Shown here piece after piece: positions 35,831-45,972 of a stretch of DNA of 64,000 nt. Under the pieces are notes generated by a model. The model had not been told where the DNA came from and ran no database searches. It worked only from the letters and a program-made list of their open reading frames with translations. The first letter of the stretch is position 1; each line of letters opens with the position of its first letter. The position numbers and the translations under genes are program-made. Source of the stretch: JAGNLM01 sp964439835 (GTDB lineage Bacteria > Pseudomonadota > Gammaproteobacteria > JAABTG01); assembly GCA_964439835.1 (NCBI GenBank), contig CAYTPQ010000004.1:66881-130880 (forward strand). The letters are read 5' to 3'.

Positions 35831-36441
35831 TGCGGCCCCTCCAGCCCGCAGGCGCTCATGAAGTCCTTGCGCGTCAGCATGCCGACCAGGACCCCGGCCT
35901 CGTCGACCACCGGCAGGCGGCTGACGGGGGTTCGCTTGAAGACCTGGAGCAGGGCCGAGAAGGGGGCGTCCTCACGCACCGTCACCGCGGGGGAGACCAT
36001 GAAGGCCGAGACCGGTGTCTCCCTCAGGGTCTGGCGCACTGCCCCCGCGTCAGCCGCGAAGCGGACCAGGAACTGGGCGAAGGTCTCGGCCCCGAGGCGC
36101 CGCAGGAGGTCGGTCTCCGAGAGCATGCCGACGACGTGCGATCTCTCGTCCACCACCGGTGCGGCCTTGGCCCCACGCTCGGCCATGGCGAGCGCCGCCG
36201 CTTCGAGCGGCATCTCCGGCCGGACCGTGAGGACGTCGGGCGTCATGACCTCGCCCGCGGTGACCACGTTCAGGACCCGGCCCAGGGCGTGGTCGAACGC
36301 GAGCCGGTAGATCTCGCGGAAGTCCTCGGTGGTGATGTCCACGTAGCCCGAGAGGTGGCTCATGGCCTCGTAGACGTCCTCGTCCGAAAGCTCCAGCTGC
36401 GGACCCATGCTGGGGATGACAGTGCCCTTCGGCTTGCTCAT
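35827..36441 (-). CDS. CBS-domain protein paired with HPP protein
   Basis: This 204-residue cytoplasmic protein has two CBS motifs (about 64-120 and 143-198; VMTPDVLTVRPEMPLEAAALAM and FMVSPAVTVREDAPFSALLQV) after a helical N-terminus. It probably gates or regulates the HPP membrane protein encoded immediately after it. ATG 36441 follows AGGAATCCC. Its start faces palindromic element C, which lies upstream. Confidence 0.85.
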   Translation of the reverse strand: MSKPKGTVIPSMGPQLELSDEDVYEAMSHLSGYVDITTEDFREIYRLAFDHALGRVLNVVTAGEVMTPDVLTVRPEMPLEAAALAMAERGAKAAPVVDERSHVVGMLSETDLLRRLGAETFAQFLVRFAADAGAVRQTLRETPVSAFMVSPAVTVREDAPFSALLQVFKRTPVSRLPVVDEAGVLVGMLTRKDFMSACGLEGPQ

Positions 36442-36466
36442 CGGGATTCCTCTCGGTGGTCAGTGG

Positions 36467-36600
36467 GGTGCCGGGTGGGGTTTCGCGGGAACGTGTGCCG
36501 CCGGGCTTGCCGGGCGGCAGGACAGCCCGCCCGAGCAAGGCGGCATCCGAGCCTACAGGGATGTATTCACGGCGTGTCCCGCGGGACCCCGCCCGGTACC
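36467..36600 (-). repeat. Dispersed palindromic element, copy C
   Basis: A 134-bp element with arms GGTGCCGGGTGGGGT (36467-36481) and ACCCCGCCCGGTACC (36586-36600), complementary at 13 of 15 positions. The core CCTACAGGGATGTATTCACG is shared in part with copies A and B. The inner hairpin is longer than in those copies. It begins 31 bases after the GH1 stop codon, in the same orientation relative to the gene as copies A and B. Confidence 0.85.
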
Positions 36601-36631
36601 CGACCCTCGCAGGGAGTTTGCTCACGATCTC

Positions 36632-37975
36632 TTACCGAGCTGTCCGCGCGGACTGGACCAGCTCCCGGTACCAGGAATAGGAGCTCTTCGGTGTTCGCCG
36701 CTGGGTCGGGTAGTCCACGTGCACCAGGCCGAAGCGTGGGCCGTAGCCCGAGCCCCACTCGAAGCTGTCGAGGAGCGTCCACACGAAGTAGCCGCGGACG
36801 TTGGCGCCGGCGGCAATCGCTTCGTGCAGGGCGGCCAGGTAAGCGGAGAGAAAGGCGATCCGCTTCGGGTCGCGGACCTGGCCCTCGGCGTCGGGCCGGT
36901 CGTCCCCGCCGGCGCCGTTCTCGGTGACGTAGACCGGGAGGCGATAGTCGCGGGCCAGATCGAGCAGGACGTCGCGGAAGGCGCCCGGGTAGATCGGCCA
37001 CCCCATCTCCGAGCGCGGGGCGTCGGGCGGCGGGCTGCCCCAGTTAAAGCCCCACGGGGTCGAGGGGTCGGCCTTCGCGAAGATGGGGCCGTAGTGGTTC
37101 AGCCCGAACCAGTCGAGCGGACGGCAGATCCGGGCCAGGTCGCCGGCCTGCACGTAGGGCTCGATGGCTTGCGCGACCTGGGTGGGGTAGTGGCCCAGGA
37201 TCTGCGGGTCCGGGAAGGCGTGGTTCCAGAGCTCGTCGAGGAGTGCAGCCGGGGCACGGTTCGCGTCCAGCTCGCCCTCGGGCCAGATCGGCTGGCGGTT
37301 GTGGATCACCCCGATCGCGGCCCCGCGCACCAGGTCGCGGACCACGTCGACCCCAGCCCCGTGGGCCAGGTTCGTGTGGTGGATAACCCGCAGGTGGGCG
37401 TCGCGGTCGCGCAGGCCCGGTGCGCCCCAGTCCATGGCGTAGCCGAACAGGGTGAAGACCGCGAGCTCGTTGAACGTGGCCCAGCGCTTGACCCGGTCGC
37501 CGTAGCGGTAAGCGACGACGGCCGCGTAGTCGGCGAACCAGCCGGCGCTGTCCCGCTGAGTCCAGCCGCCGAGGCTCTCCAGGGCCTGGGGCAGGTCCCA
37601 GTGGTACAGGCAGACCCAGGGCTCCAGCCCGGCCTCCAGCACGGTGTCGAGGAGCCGGTCGTAGAAGTCGAGGCCCTTGCGGTTGACCGCGCCGCGGCCC
37701 CGGGGCAGCACCCGCGGCCAGGCGATGGAGAAGCGGTAGGCGCCGACGCCGAGGTCCCGGATCAGCGCCACGTCTTCGGGGTAGCGGTGGTAGTGGTCGC
37801 AGGCCACGTCGCCGGTGTCGCCGTTCGCGATCTTGCCCGCGGTGCGGCAACGGGTGTCCCAAACGCTCGGTAGGCGCCCGTCCTCGGCGACGGCCCCCTC
37901 GATCTGATAGCAGGAGGTGGAGATCCCCCAGAGGAAGTCCTCGGGCCAGTCGGTGGGTAAGGGGGCGGTCGTCAT
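36632..37975 (-). CDS. Family 1 glycoside hydrolase, beta-glucosidase
   Basis: This 447-residue GH1 enzyme hydrolyses beta-glucosides. It starts FLWGISTSCYQIEGAVAEDG near residue 14, has the acid/base glutamate in ATFNELAVF near 166 and the nucleophile glutamate in YVTENGAGGDD near 350, and ends with YFVWTLLDSFEWGSGYGPRFGL. There is no signal peptide, so it acts in the cytoplasm. ATG 37975 follows GGAGAG. The gene lies downstream of the VWA/sigma/membrane protein genes on the same strand. Confidence 0.93.
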   Translation of the reverse strand: MTTAPLPTDWPEDFLWGISTSCYQIEGAVAEDGRLPSVWDTRCRTAGKIANGDTGDVACDHYHRYPEDVALIRDLGVGAYRFSIAWPRVLPRGRGAVNRKGLDFYDRLLDTVLEAGLEPWVCLYHWDLPQALESLGGWTQRDSAGWFADYAAVVAYRYGDRVKRWATFNELAVFTLFGYAMDWGAPGLRDRDAHLRVIHHTNLAHGAGVDVVRDLVRGAAIGVIHNRQPIWPEGELDANRAPAALLDELWNHAFPDPQILGHYPTQVAQAIEPYVQAGDLARICRPLDWFGLNHYGPIFAKADPSTPWGFNWGSPPPDAPRSEMGWPIYPGAFRDVLLDLARDYRLPVYVTENGAGGDDRPDAEGQVRDPKRIAFLSAYLAALHEAIAAGANVRGYFVWTLLDSFEWGSGYGPRFGLVHVDYPTQRRTPKSSYSWYRELVQSARTAR

Positions 37976-38003
37976 GGTTCTCTCCGGGCGGTGGGCTCCC
38001 GGT

Positions 38004-38621
38004 TCACTGTTCCGCGCGGGGGCGGGGGGCGTCAAGCGCTGCGGCCCGGCGCAGACACTCCGCCGCGTGCGTCTCGCCCTGCTCCAGCAACTCTGCTATC
38101 CGCCGGTCGAGCAGGTCTCGGTCCGCGGCCAATTCCGGGGGCAGCGGGGGACACTCGGCCGCGTCGAGCCGGGCCGCGGCGGACTCGTCCGAGAGCGGCG
38201 TCAGGGCCTGCCGGGCGCGCGGTTCCACGGCCCTCTCGACCGCCTGAGGTCGCGGCGCCAGGGCTCCGGCGGGTGGTGGGTGGGCGGGCGCAAGCTCGCG
38301 CTTCATCAAGGCAGGCTCTTCGGCCCCCGGGGCCGGGGCGGCGGAGGGCCGGGGCTCCTCCCGCAGACCCGACTCCGACGCCCGCTCAACCTCGGCAAGG
38401 TCTAAGAGCTTCATCTGCTGGACCACCAGGCCCACGGCAAGCACCAGCACGGCGGCCGTGGCGAGAGCGGGGAAGGTCCAGGTCCGGCGCGGGCGGCGCA
38501 CGGCGTCCCGGGCGGCGGCGCGGACAGCGGCGTCGACCCGGGCCGGCGGCTCGGTCCGCGGCGCGCGGCGGTAGAGGTCCAGGAGGCGTTCGTCCCGGGT
38601 GTCCGACCGCTCAGTCATCAC
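38004..38621 (-). CDS. Single-pass membrane protein, possible anti-sigma factor
   Basis: This 205-residue protein has a basic cytoplasmic N-terminus (about 45 residues), one hydrophobic segment FPALATAAVLVLAVGLVVQQM near 49-69, and a Pro/Ala/Glu-rich extracytoplasmic region. Its start overlaps the end of the ECF sigma gene, the usual arrangement of an anti-sigma factor. No zinc-binding anti-sigma motif is visible, so the role is inferred from position and topology. Confidence 0.6.
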   Translation of the reverse strand: MMTERSDTRDERLLDLYRRAPRTEPPARVDAAVRAAARDAVRRPRRTWTFPALATAAVLVLAVGLVVQQMKLLDLAEVERASESGLREEPRPSAAPAPGAEEPALMKRELAPAHPPPAGALAPRPQAVERAVEPRARQALTPLSDESAAARLDAAECPPLPPELAADRDLLDRRIAELLEQGETHAAECLRRAAALDAPRPRAEQ

Positions 38622-39192
38622 AGTCCTCCAGCCCCGCCCGCAGCCTGCGCAGGGCGTAGCGCAGCCGGCTCTTGACCGTTTCCCGGCCGGCCCCGGTGAC
38701 CTCCGCGATCTGCTCCAGGGTCAGGCCGCCCTCGGCCTGCAGCAGGAAGGCGTCGCGCTGCTCCCGGGCGAGGCCGGAGAGCAGCCGGAGCAGCCGCTCG
38801 ACGCAGTCCCGCAGGACGGTCCAGGCCTCGGGCCAGGGGGCCGAGGGGTCGACCACGGCCTCGTCGATCGGCTCGGTCTCGGGCGGGCGCCGACGCCAGT
38901 GATCGGCCAGGAGGTTGTGCGCGATCCGGAACAGCCAGGGCGCGAAGCCCGCCTCCGGCCGCCAGCGCTTGCGCGCGCCCACCACCCGCAGCCACGCCTC
39001 CTGGTAGAGCTCCTGGGCGCTGGCCTCGCTGTCGCAGTGGCGCAGGAAGTAGCGGTACAGCGGGCCGCGGTAGCGGTCGTAGAGCGCGTCGAAGGCGTCC
39101 GCGTCGCCGGCCCCGTAGCGGGCCATCAGGTCCTCGTCCGGGGGCTCGCAGGCGACGCCCTCGGCATGCCCTTTTTTAACGTGGCTCGGCAC
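38611..39192 (-). CDS. ECF RNA polymerase sigma factor
   Basis: This 193-residue sigma-70 factor has region 2 (DADAFDALYDRYRGPLYRY, AQELYQEAWLRVVGARKRW, WLFRIAHNLLADHWRR) and region 4 (GLTLEQIAEVTGAGRETVKSRLRYALRRL). GTG 39192 is used, though a ribosome site is weak. It lies between a VWA lipoprotein gene and a membrane protein gene, all on the minus strand. The three-gene set is a recurring arrangement for stress-responsive ECF units. Target promoters were not found. Confidence 0.92.
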   Translation of the reverse strand: MPSHVKKGHAEGVACEPPDEDLMARYGAGDADAFDALYDRYRGPLYRYFLRHCDSEASAQELYQEAWLRVVGARKRWRPEAGFAPWLFRIAHNLLADHWRRRPPETEPIDEAVVDPSAPWPEAWTVLRDCVERLLRLLSGLAREQRDAFLLQAEGGLTLEQIAEVTGAGRETVKSRLRYALRRLRAGLEDCDD

Positions 39193-39232
39193 GGAGGTGA
39201 CGGTAACGTTGTCGGGCTCCTTCCATCACCCC

Positions 39233-40990
39233 TCAGACTCCTGGTTCGCGCGCCGCACCCGAAGCGGCCGCTGGCCCGAGCGAGGCGGCCAGGCGCACCA
39301 GCTTCAGGAATTCGGAGCGGTGGCCCTCCGGGTCCTCGCCGCGGGCGCCCTGGGCGAGCTTGGCGATGGCATCGTACCCGAAGCCCTCCAGGTACGTCCC
39401 GCCCCGCAGCTGCTGGCCGAAGGCCGCGACCGCGGCGGCGAAGCGCAGGTCATCCGAGGCCCGGCCCAGGTCCCCGTGCACGCTGGCGCGGGCGACCGGG
39501 TGCTCCAGCAGGGTACTGGTCTCTTCGCCGGCCTTCTTGTAACGGACCCGGACGAAGGCGACCTCGCTCGCGTCGCCCGCGGGGGCCGCCGCTTGCTGCG
39601 CGTAACGCAGGGGCTCGACCCGCTCCCCGCCGCTGCCGGTGAGGGCGAGCTCGTAGACCGCGGTGACCGACTGACCCGCGCCGACGTCGCCGGCGTCGAC
39701 CCGGTCGTTGGCGAAGTCCTCCCGGCGCAGCTGGCGGTTCTCGTAGCCGATCAGGCGGTACTCGGCCACCGTCGCCGGGTTGAACTCGACCTGCACCTTG
39801 GCGTCCTTGGCCACCGTGAGCAGCGCGCCACCCAGGTTCTCCACTAGCACCTTGCGGGCCTCGGCGAGGTCGTCGATGTAGGCGTAGGCGCCGTCGCCGT
39901 GGTCGGCGAGCTGCTCCATCAGGCGATCGTTGTAGTTGCCGGTGCCGAAGCCGAGGGTGCTGAGCGCCACGCCGTGGGCCCGCTCGCGCTTGACCAGGTC
40001 GACCAGGGCGTCGTGGCCCACGACGCCGACGTTGAAGTCGCCGTCGGTGGCGAGCAGGACGCGGTTGATCCCGCCGGTGATCAGGCCTTCCCGGGCCTTG
40101 GCGTAGGCGAGCTGGATCCCGGCTGCGCCGTGGGTGGGGCCGCCGGCCTCCAACCGGTCGATGGCGGCCTCGATGGTGGCCTTGCGGTCGCCCGCGGTCG
40201 GCTCCAGGACCACGCCGCTGGCGCCGGCGTAGGCCACCAGGGAGACGCGGTCCTCCTTGCGCAGGTGCTGGACAAGGAGGCGCAGTGAGCGCTTGACCAG
40301 GGGCAGCTTGTCGGGGGACTGCATCGAGCCGGAGACGTCGACCAGGAACACCAGGTTGGCGGGCGGCAGCTGTTCGCGCGGCGGCGCCCAGGTCTTCACG
40401 CCGATCCGCAGCAGGTGGGTCTTCGGGTTCCAGGGCGAGGGCGCGACCTCGGTGGCCACAGCGAACGGGGCCTCACGGCTGGCGGGGGCGGGGTCGGCGT
40501 AGGCGAAGTAGTTGATCAGCTCCTCGGTGCGCACCGCGTCGGCGGGCGGCAGGCGGCCCTGGTTCAGGAACCGGCGCACGTTGGCGTAGCTGCCGGTGTC
40601 GACGTCGAGGCCAAACGTTGAGACCGGGTGCTCGGCGACCCGCTTCACGGGGTGGTCGTCGAAGTGGGCGTACTGCTCCCGGTCGAGGGACGCGGAGGGG
40701 AGGCGCAGCTCGGCCGGAAATCCGGCCGCGGGGGCGGGGGAGGCGGCGCGCTCCATCGCGAGCCGGGCGGCGCCAGCGGGCTGGGCGTGGTGCACCTCGG
40801 TGCGCTGCGCGGAATCGGCCCGCGCGGCGTCCTTCTGGGAGGGCTGGACGGGCTCCGTCTCTACCCGCTGGGGCGGCGGCAGGGCACTGGCCCCGTCCTG
40901 CGGGGGTGGCCCGGACGGCGAGGTCACGGGGTGACAGGCGGCGAGGGCGACCAGCAGGAACGGTAGGACGGCGGTGCGGCGCGGGGACAT
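39233..40990 (-). CDS. VWA-domain lipoprotein, YfbK-like
   Basis: This 585-residue protein begins with a lipoprotein signal (LPFLLVALAAC), then a Pro-rich spacer, a VWF N-terminal segment (VDTGSYANVRRFLNQGRLP, RTEELINYF), a von Willebrand A domain with MIDAS motif DVSGS near 225 (FLVDVSGSMQ), and the DUF3520-like C-terminal region. The layout is that of YfbK. It is anchored to a membrane and probably binds partners through metal-dependent contacts. AGAGGAGCC precedes the ATG. It heads the sigma/membrane protein operon. Confidence 0.88.
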   Translation of the reverse strand: MSPRRTAVLPFLLVALAACHPVTSPSGPPPQDGASALPPPQRVETEPVQPSQKDAARADSAQRTEVHHAQPAGAARLAMERAASPAPAAGFPAELRLPSASLDREQYAHFDDHPVKRVAEHPVSTFGLDVDTGSYANVRRFLNQGRLPPADAVRTEELINYFAYADPAPASREAPFAVATEVAPSPWNPKTHLLRIGVKTWAPPREQLPPANLVFLVDVSGSMQSPDKLPLVKRSLRLLVQHLRKEDRVSLVAYAGASGVVLEPTAGDRKATIEAAIDRLEAGGPTHGAAGIQLAYAKAREGLITGGINRVLLATDGDFNVGVVGHDALVDLVKRERAHGVALSTLGFGTGNYNDRLMEQLADHGDGAYAYIDDLAEARKVLVENLGGALLTVAKDAKVQVEFNPATVAEYRLIGYENRQLRREDFANDRVDAGDVGAGQSVTAVYELALTGSGGERVEPLRYAQQAAAPAGDASEVAFVRVRYKKAGEETSTLLEHPVARASVHGDLGRASDDLRFAAAVAAFGQQLRGGTYLEGFGYDAIAKLAQGARGEDPEGHRSEFLKLVRLAASLGPAAASGAAREPGV

Positions 40991-41212
40991 GGGTACGGCT
41001 CCTCTGTGGGGTGTGACGACCTCTAGAACGCCGAAGAGGGCCGAATGGGGTTAACGCGAACAGAGGCGCGCGTTCGACTGGCGTTCCCGGCGCGTTCGCT
41101 CCGGCTCGGTCTCCGTCTCCCGCGGTTCCGCCGACGAGTTGCGCCTATACTGGCGGCGACAGGCGGTCCGCGAGGTGGCAGCCTGCTGCCGGCCTGCCGT
41201 GGGAGCAGTCGA

Positions 41213-41548
41213 ATGGGCAGAGCGCGCGAGCCCGATGACTTCGATCTCGGGCCGGGCCACCCCGTCACCTACCGGCCCGCCCGTCGAGGGAGGGGCTGGC
41301 TGGTCGTTGCGGTCGTCGCGGTCCTCGCGGCCGGTGGCGCGGCCTACCTCTACCGCCATCCGCAAGACGCCCCGGCCTGGCTTCGGGCGTCCGGAGTGCT
41401 GCCGAAACCGGCGCCGACCGTCGTCTATCGGTGGCGCGACCGCGCGGGAGCGTGGCAGATCACTGACCAGCCGCCGCCGGAGGGCACCCGGTACGAGCGG
41501 CTGGAGTACGGCCACGACACGAACGTAATGCCGATCGTGCCGCCGTAG
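41213..41548 (+). CDS. DUF4124-like single-pass protein
   Basis: This 111-residue protein has one hydrophobic segment (WLVVAVVAVLAAGGAAYLY) near residues 30-48 and a short C-terminal DUF4124-type domain (VVYRWRDRAGAWQITDQPPPEG), found in periplasmic gammaproteobacterial proteins. ATG 41213 follows GGGAGCA; the open frame to 41045 shows no similarity. The function is unknown. It ends just before a palindromic repeat. Confidence 0.75.
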   Translation: MGRAREPDDFDLGPGHPVTYRPARRGRGWLVVAVVAVLAAGGAAYLYRHPQDAPAWLRASGVLPKPAPTVVYRWRDRAGAWQITDQPPPEGTRYERLEYGHDTNVMPIVPP

Positions 41549-41561
41549 CGCAGGAAAGCGA

Positions 41562-41645
41562 ACCGCGGAGAAGCAGAGAGCGCACAGACTGCCGGGTGAC
41601 CATCAGCCGACCCGTAGCCCTTTGCGCCTCTGCGCCTTTGCGGTG
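41562..41645. repeat. Imperfect second copy of CGCAGAG-type palindrome
   Basis: ACCGCGGAGAAGCAGAGAGC and TTTGCGCCTCTGCGCCTTTG are imperfect inverted arms ending in ACCGC and GCGGT, like the perfect arms at 21415-21515. It lies between convergent genes and may act as a terminator or simply be a mobile REP-like sequence. Confidence 0.6.
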
Positions 41646-41662
41646 AGTCCTTCGAACCCCCG

Positions 41663-43063
<1,401 letters not shown>

Positions 43064-43074
43064 CCCTCGCTCCT

Positions 43075-45936
43075 TCAGCCGCACGCCCCGACCGCGCCGC
43101 AGGCGGTGCAGAAGTCGCAGCCGTCGCGGCGGATGACGGCATAGCTCCCGCACTCCTCGCAGCGCCTCCCGCCCCGGGGGACGGGGTTGCCAGCGCTGCG
43201 GTCACCCGCGCCCTCTACTACGCCCATGGGCTCGACCGGGTAACCCTCGCCGTCCAGGATGCCGAGCATGGCGTAGCGGTGCAGGATCAGGGCCGCCAGG
43301 TAGGCGACCGTCGAGGGGTAGCTGCGCTGACGGTGCCGGCCTGGCTCCCAGGCCAGGAAGTCGCCGCGCGGCTCCGGAAAGTCCGCGATCTGGCGGAGCT
43401 TCGCGCCGATCCACGCCGGGTCGATGACCCGCATGTCGTAGGAGAGGCTCTTGCAGAGTCCGTCCAGCACCCGCGGGTAGACCCCGGAGAGCCAGACCGA
43501 GTACGGCCGACGGCTCCCGTCCGGCAGCACCAGCTCCTTCAGCCCCATCACGAAGTCGTCGCCGGTGGCGGGGTTCAGCACGTCCACGGTCCAGGAGAGG
43601 GTGCCGTCGGTGCCGGTCTTCGGCTCCTTGGGGCTCATCAGGGCGTCCAGCACCGGCGTCGGCCCCGGGTCCTCGAAGGCCCCGAGCTCGCGGCAGCGGT
43701 GGTGGACCAGGCGGGCGAAGCCCGCCACCAGGCTCGGCACCCGCAACGGCTCGCCGCGCGGGGGCATCGGCAGGTCGAAGGCGTCGTCGCCCGAGGCCCG
43801 CATCAGGCTCTCGAGCTTGGTCTTGAGCCAACCGCGGTCGTTCGAGCGCATGTCCATGGACAGGCTCTTGGCCAGCGCGCCGAGGCCGCGGGGCTGCTCG
43901 GCGCCGTTGACCCAGACCTCGAACGGGTAGGCGCGCCCGCCGTCCTCCACGTGGCCGATGAAGACCGCGAAGCTGCCGAGGGGGTGGTCGACCAGGTAGG
44001 TCCAGGCCGGGTTGCCGCCGGCGGGGCGCGGGCGGCGTTGCCAGCGCAGGCTCGCCAGCGCGGGCCGTGGCACGCGGTCGAGCCGCAGCCGTCGGTCGGT
44101 GTCCGAGAGGTCCAGGTCCTGACGGTCCACTACCGGCCCGGGCCGCGACTCCGGCAGAGGCGCCGGCTTCTCCGCCGGCGGTGGCTCGACCGAGAGCACG
44201 GTGCCGGTCACCGGGTTCGGGCGGAAGGTCGTGAGGCCCTTCAACCCCGCCCGCCAGGCCTGGAGATACAGGTCGCGGAAGTCCGAGAAGGGGTAGTCGA
44301 CGGGGACGTTGACGGTCTTGGAGATCGCGGCGTCCACGTGGGGCTGCACCGCCTCGAGCATGCGCACGTGGTCGAGGGCGGCGATCTCCAGCGCCGTGAC
44401 CCAGTGGCCCGGCAGACGGTCCACGTTGCCGCCGGCCTCGCGGTAGAGCCGGTAGGCGTGGTCCTCGACCCGGTACTCGTCGTGCCCGCCGTCGGCGCGC
44501 CGCTTGCGCCGGGTATAGGTCCAGGAGAAGGCCGGCTCGATCCCGTTCGAGGCGTTGTCGGCGAAGGCCAGGCTGATGGTCCCGGTGGGTGCGACCGAGA
44601 GTAGGTGGCTGTTGCGTAGGCCGTGCTCGCGGACCCGGGTGCGCAGGACCTCCGGCAGCCGGGCGGCAAAGCCCGACGCCAGGTACTGCTCGGCCTCGAA
44701 CAGCGGGAAGGGTCCCTTCTCCCGCGCCAGCTCGACCGAGGCGGCGTAGGCGGTGTCGCGCATCGTGCGGGCAATCTCGCCCGCCTCGGCGCGGGCCTCG
44801 GCGCTGTCGTAGCGCAACCCCAGCAGGATCAGGGCGTCGCCGAGCCCGGTGAAGCCGAGCCCGATGCGGCGCTTGGCCGTCGCCTCCGCGCGCTGCTGGG
44901 GCAGCGGCCAGTAGGTGGCGTCCAGCACGTTGTCGAGCATCCGTACCGCGACGCCCACGACCTCGGCGAAGCGCCCGGCCTGGAAGCGTGCCGCCTCGGT
45001 GAACGGCGCTTCGACGAAGCGGGTCAGGTCGACGCTGCCGAGACAGCAGCAGCCGTAGTCGGGCAGCGGCTGCTCGCCACAGGGGTTGGTGGACTCCAGC
45101 CGCTCGCAATAGGCCAGGTTGTTCTCGGCGTTGGCGCGGTCGACGAAGAAGACCCCGGGCTCGGCGTGGTCGTAGGTGCTGCGGGTGAGGGTGTCGAAGA
45201 GCTCGCGGGCGCGGACCGTGCGGTAGACCCAGAGGCCGTCCTCGCGCCGGTGGGCGCCCGCGGCGAGGAGGTCCTCCGAGGGCTCGGCGGGGTGCACCAG
45301 GTCCCAGGGCCCGTCGGCCTCCACCGCCTGCAGGAAGGCGTCGGTCACTGCCACCGAGAGGTTGAAGTTGGTGAGCTCGCCACGGGCGTCCTTGGCGCGG
45401 ACGAAGGCCTCCACGTCCGGGTGGTCGCAGCGCAGGATCCCCATCTGCGCCCCGCGGCGTGCCCCCGCGCTCTCGACCGTCTCGCACATGCGGTCGAACA
45501 CCCGCATGTAGGAGACCGGGCCGGAGGCCTTGCTGGCAGTGCCGCGCACCCGCGCGCCCTGGGGCCGGATCCGGGAGAAGTCGTAGCCGACGCCGCCGCC
45601 CCGGCGCATGGTCTCGGCGGCCTCGGCGAGTGCCACCATGATCCCGGGTTTGCCGCCTTCCTCTCCCAGGGTGGCGTCGCCCACGGGCTGCACGAAGCAG
45701 TTGATCAGGGTCGCCTGGATCGCCGTCCCGACGGCGCTCATCACCCGCCCGGCGGGGATGAAGCCGGCGCGCAAGGCCTCCAGGAAGCGCTCCTCCCAGG
45801 CCGCCGGCTCCCGCTCGACCGCGGCCAGGGCGCGCGCCACCCGGCGCTGGACGTCCTCGAGGGTCCGTTCCTCGCCCTTGGCGTACTTCTCCAGCAGGAC
45901 GTCGCGGGCTATGGGCTGCGGGGTCATGGCGCCCAT
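43075..45936 (-). CDS. nrdJ: Adenosylcobalamin-dependent (class II) ribonucleotide reductase
   Basis: This 953-residue reductase makes deoxynucleotides using vitamin B12. It has ATLINCFVQPVGD (first active-site cysteine), GGGVGYDFSRIRP, NPCGEQPLPDYGCCCLGS (radical-site cysteine and glutamate near 290), and RNSHLLSVAPTGTISLA. A TSCPD-type repeated region spans about 640-870. A C-terminal zinc-ribbon tail (CEECGSYAVIRRDGCDFCTAC) supplies the exchangeable thiols. ATG 45927 (MTPQP) is an equally good start. No nrdR or other reductase is adjacent. It is cotranscribed with sthA. Confidence 0.95.
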   Translation of the reverse strand: MGAMTPQPIARDVLLEKYAKGEERTLEDVQRRVARALAAVEREPAAWEERFLEALRAGFIPAGRVMSAVGTAIQATLINCFVQPVGDATLGEEGGKPGIMVALAEAAETMRRGGGVGYDFSRIRPQGARVRGTASKASGPVSYMRVFDRMCETVESAGARRGAQMGILRCDHPDVEAFVRAKDARGELTNFNLSVAVTDAFLQAVEADGPWDLVHPAEPSEDLLAAGAHRREDGLWVYRTVRARELFDTLTRSTYDHAEPGVFFVDRANAENNLAYCERLESTNPCGEQPLPDYGCCCLGSVDLTRFVEAPFTEAARFQAGRFAEVVGVAVRMLDNVLDATYWPLPQQRAEATAKRRIGLGFTGLGDALILLGLRYDSAEARAEAGEIARTMRDTAYAASVELAREKGPFPLFEAEQYLASGFAARLPEVLRTRVREHGLRNSHLLSVAPTGTISLAFADNASNGIEPAFSWTYTRRKRRADGGHDEYRVEDHAYRLYREAGGNVDRLPGHWVTALEIAALDHVRMLEAVQPHVDAAISKTVNVPVDYPFSDFRDLYLQAWRAGLKGLTTFRPNPVTGTVLSVEPPPAEKPAPLPESRPGPVVDRQDLDLSDTDRRLRLDRVPRPALASLRWQRRPRPAGGNPAWTYLVDHPLGSFAVFIGHVEDGGRAYPFEVWVNGAEQPRGLGALAKSLSMDMRSNDRGWLKTKLESLMRASGDDAFDLPMPPRGEPLRVPSLVAGFARLVHHRCRELGAFEDPGPTPVLDALMSPKEPKTGTDGTLSWTVDVLNPATGDDFVMGLKELVLPDGSRRPYSVWLSGVYPRVLDGLCKSLSYDMRVIDPAWIGAKLRQIADFPEPRGDFLAWEPGRHRQRSYPSTVAYLAALILHRYAMLGILDGEGYPVEPMGVVEGAGDRSAGNPVPRGGRRCEECGSYAVIRRDGCDFCTACGAVGACG

Positions 45937-45972
45937 AGTATGGACCGCGGGCGGCCCGGCGGCGCTGTCCGG

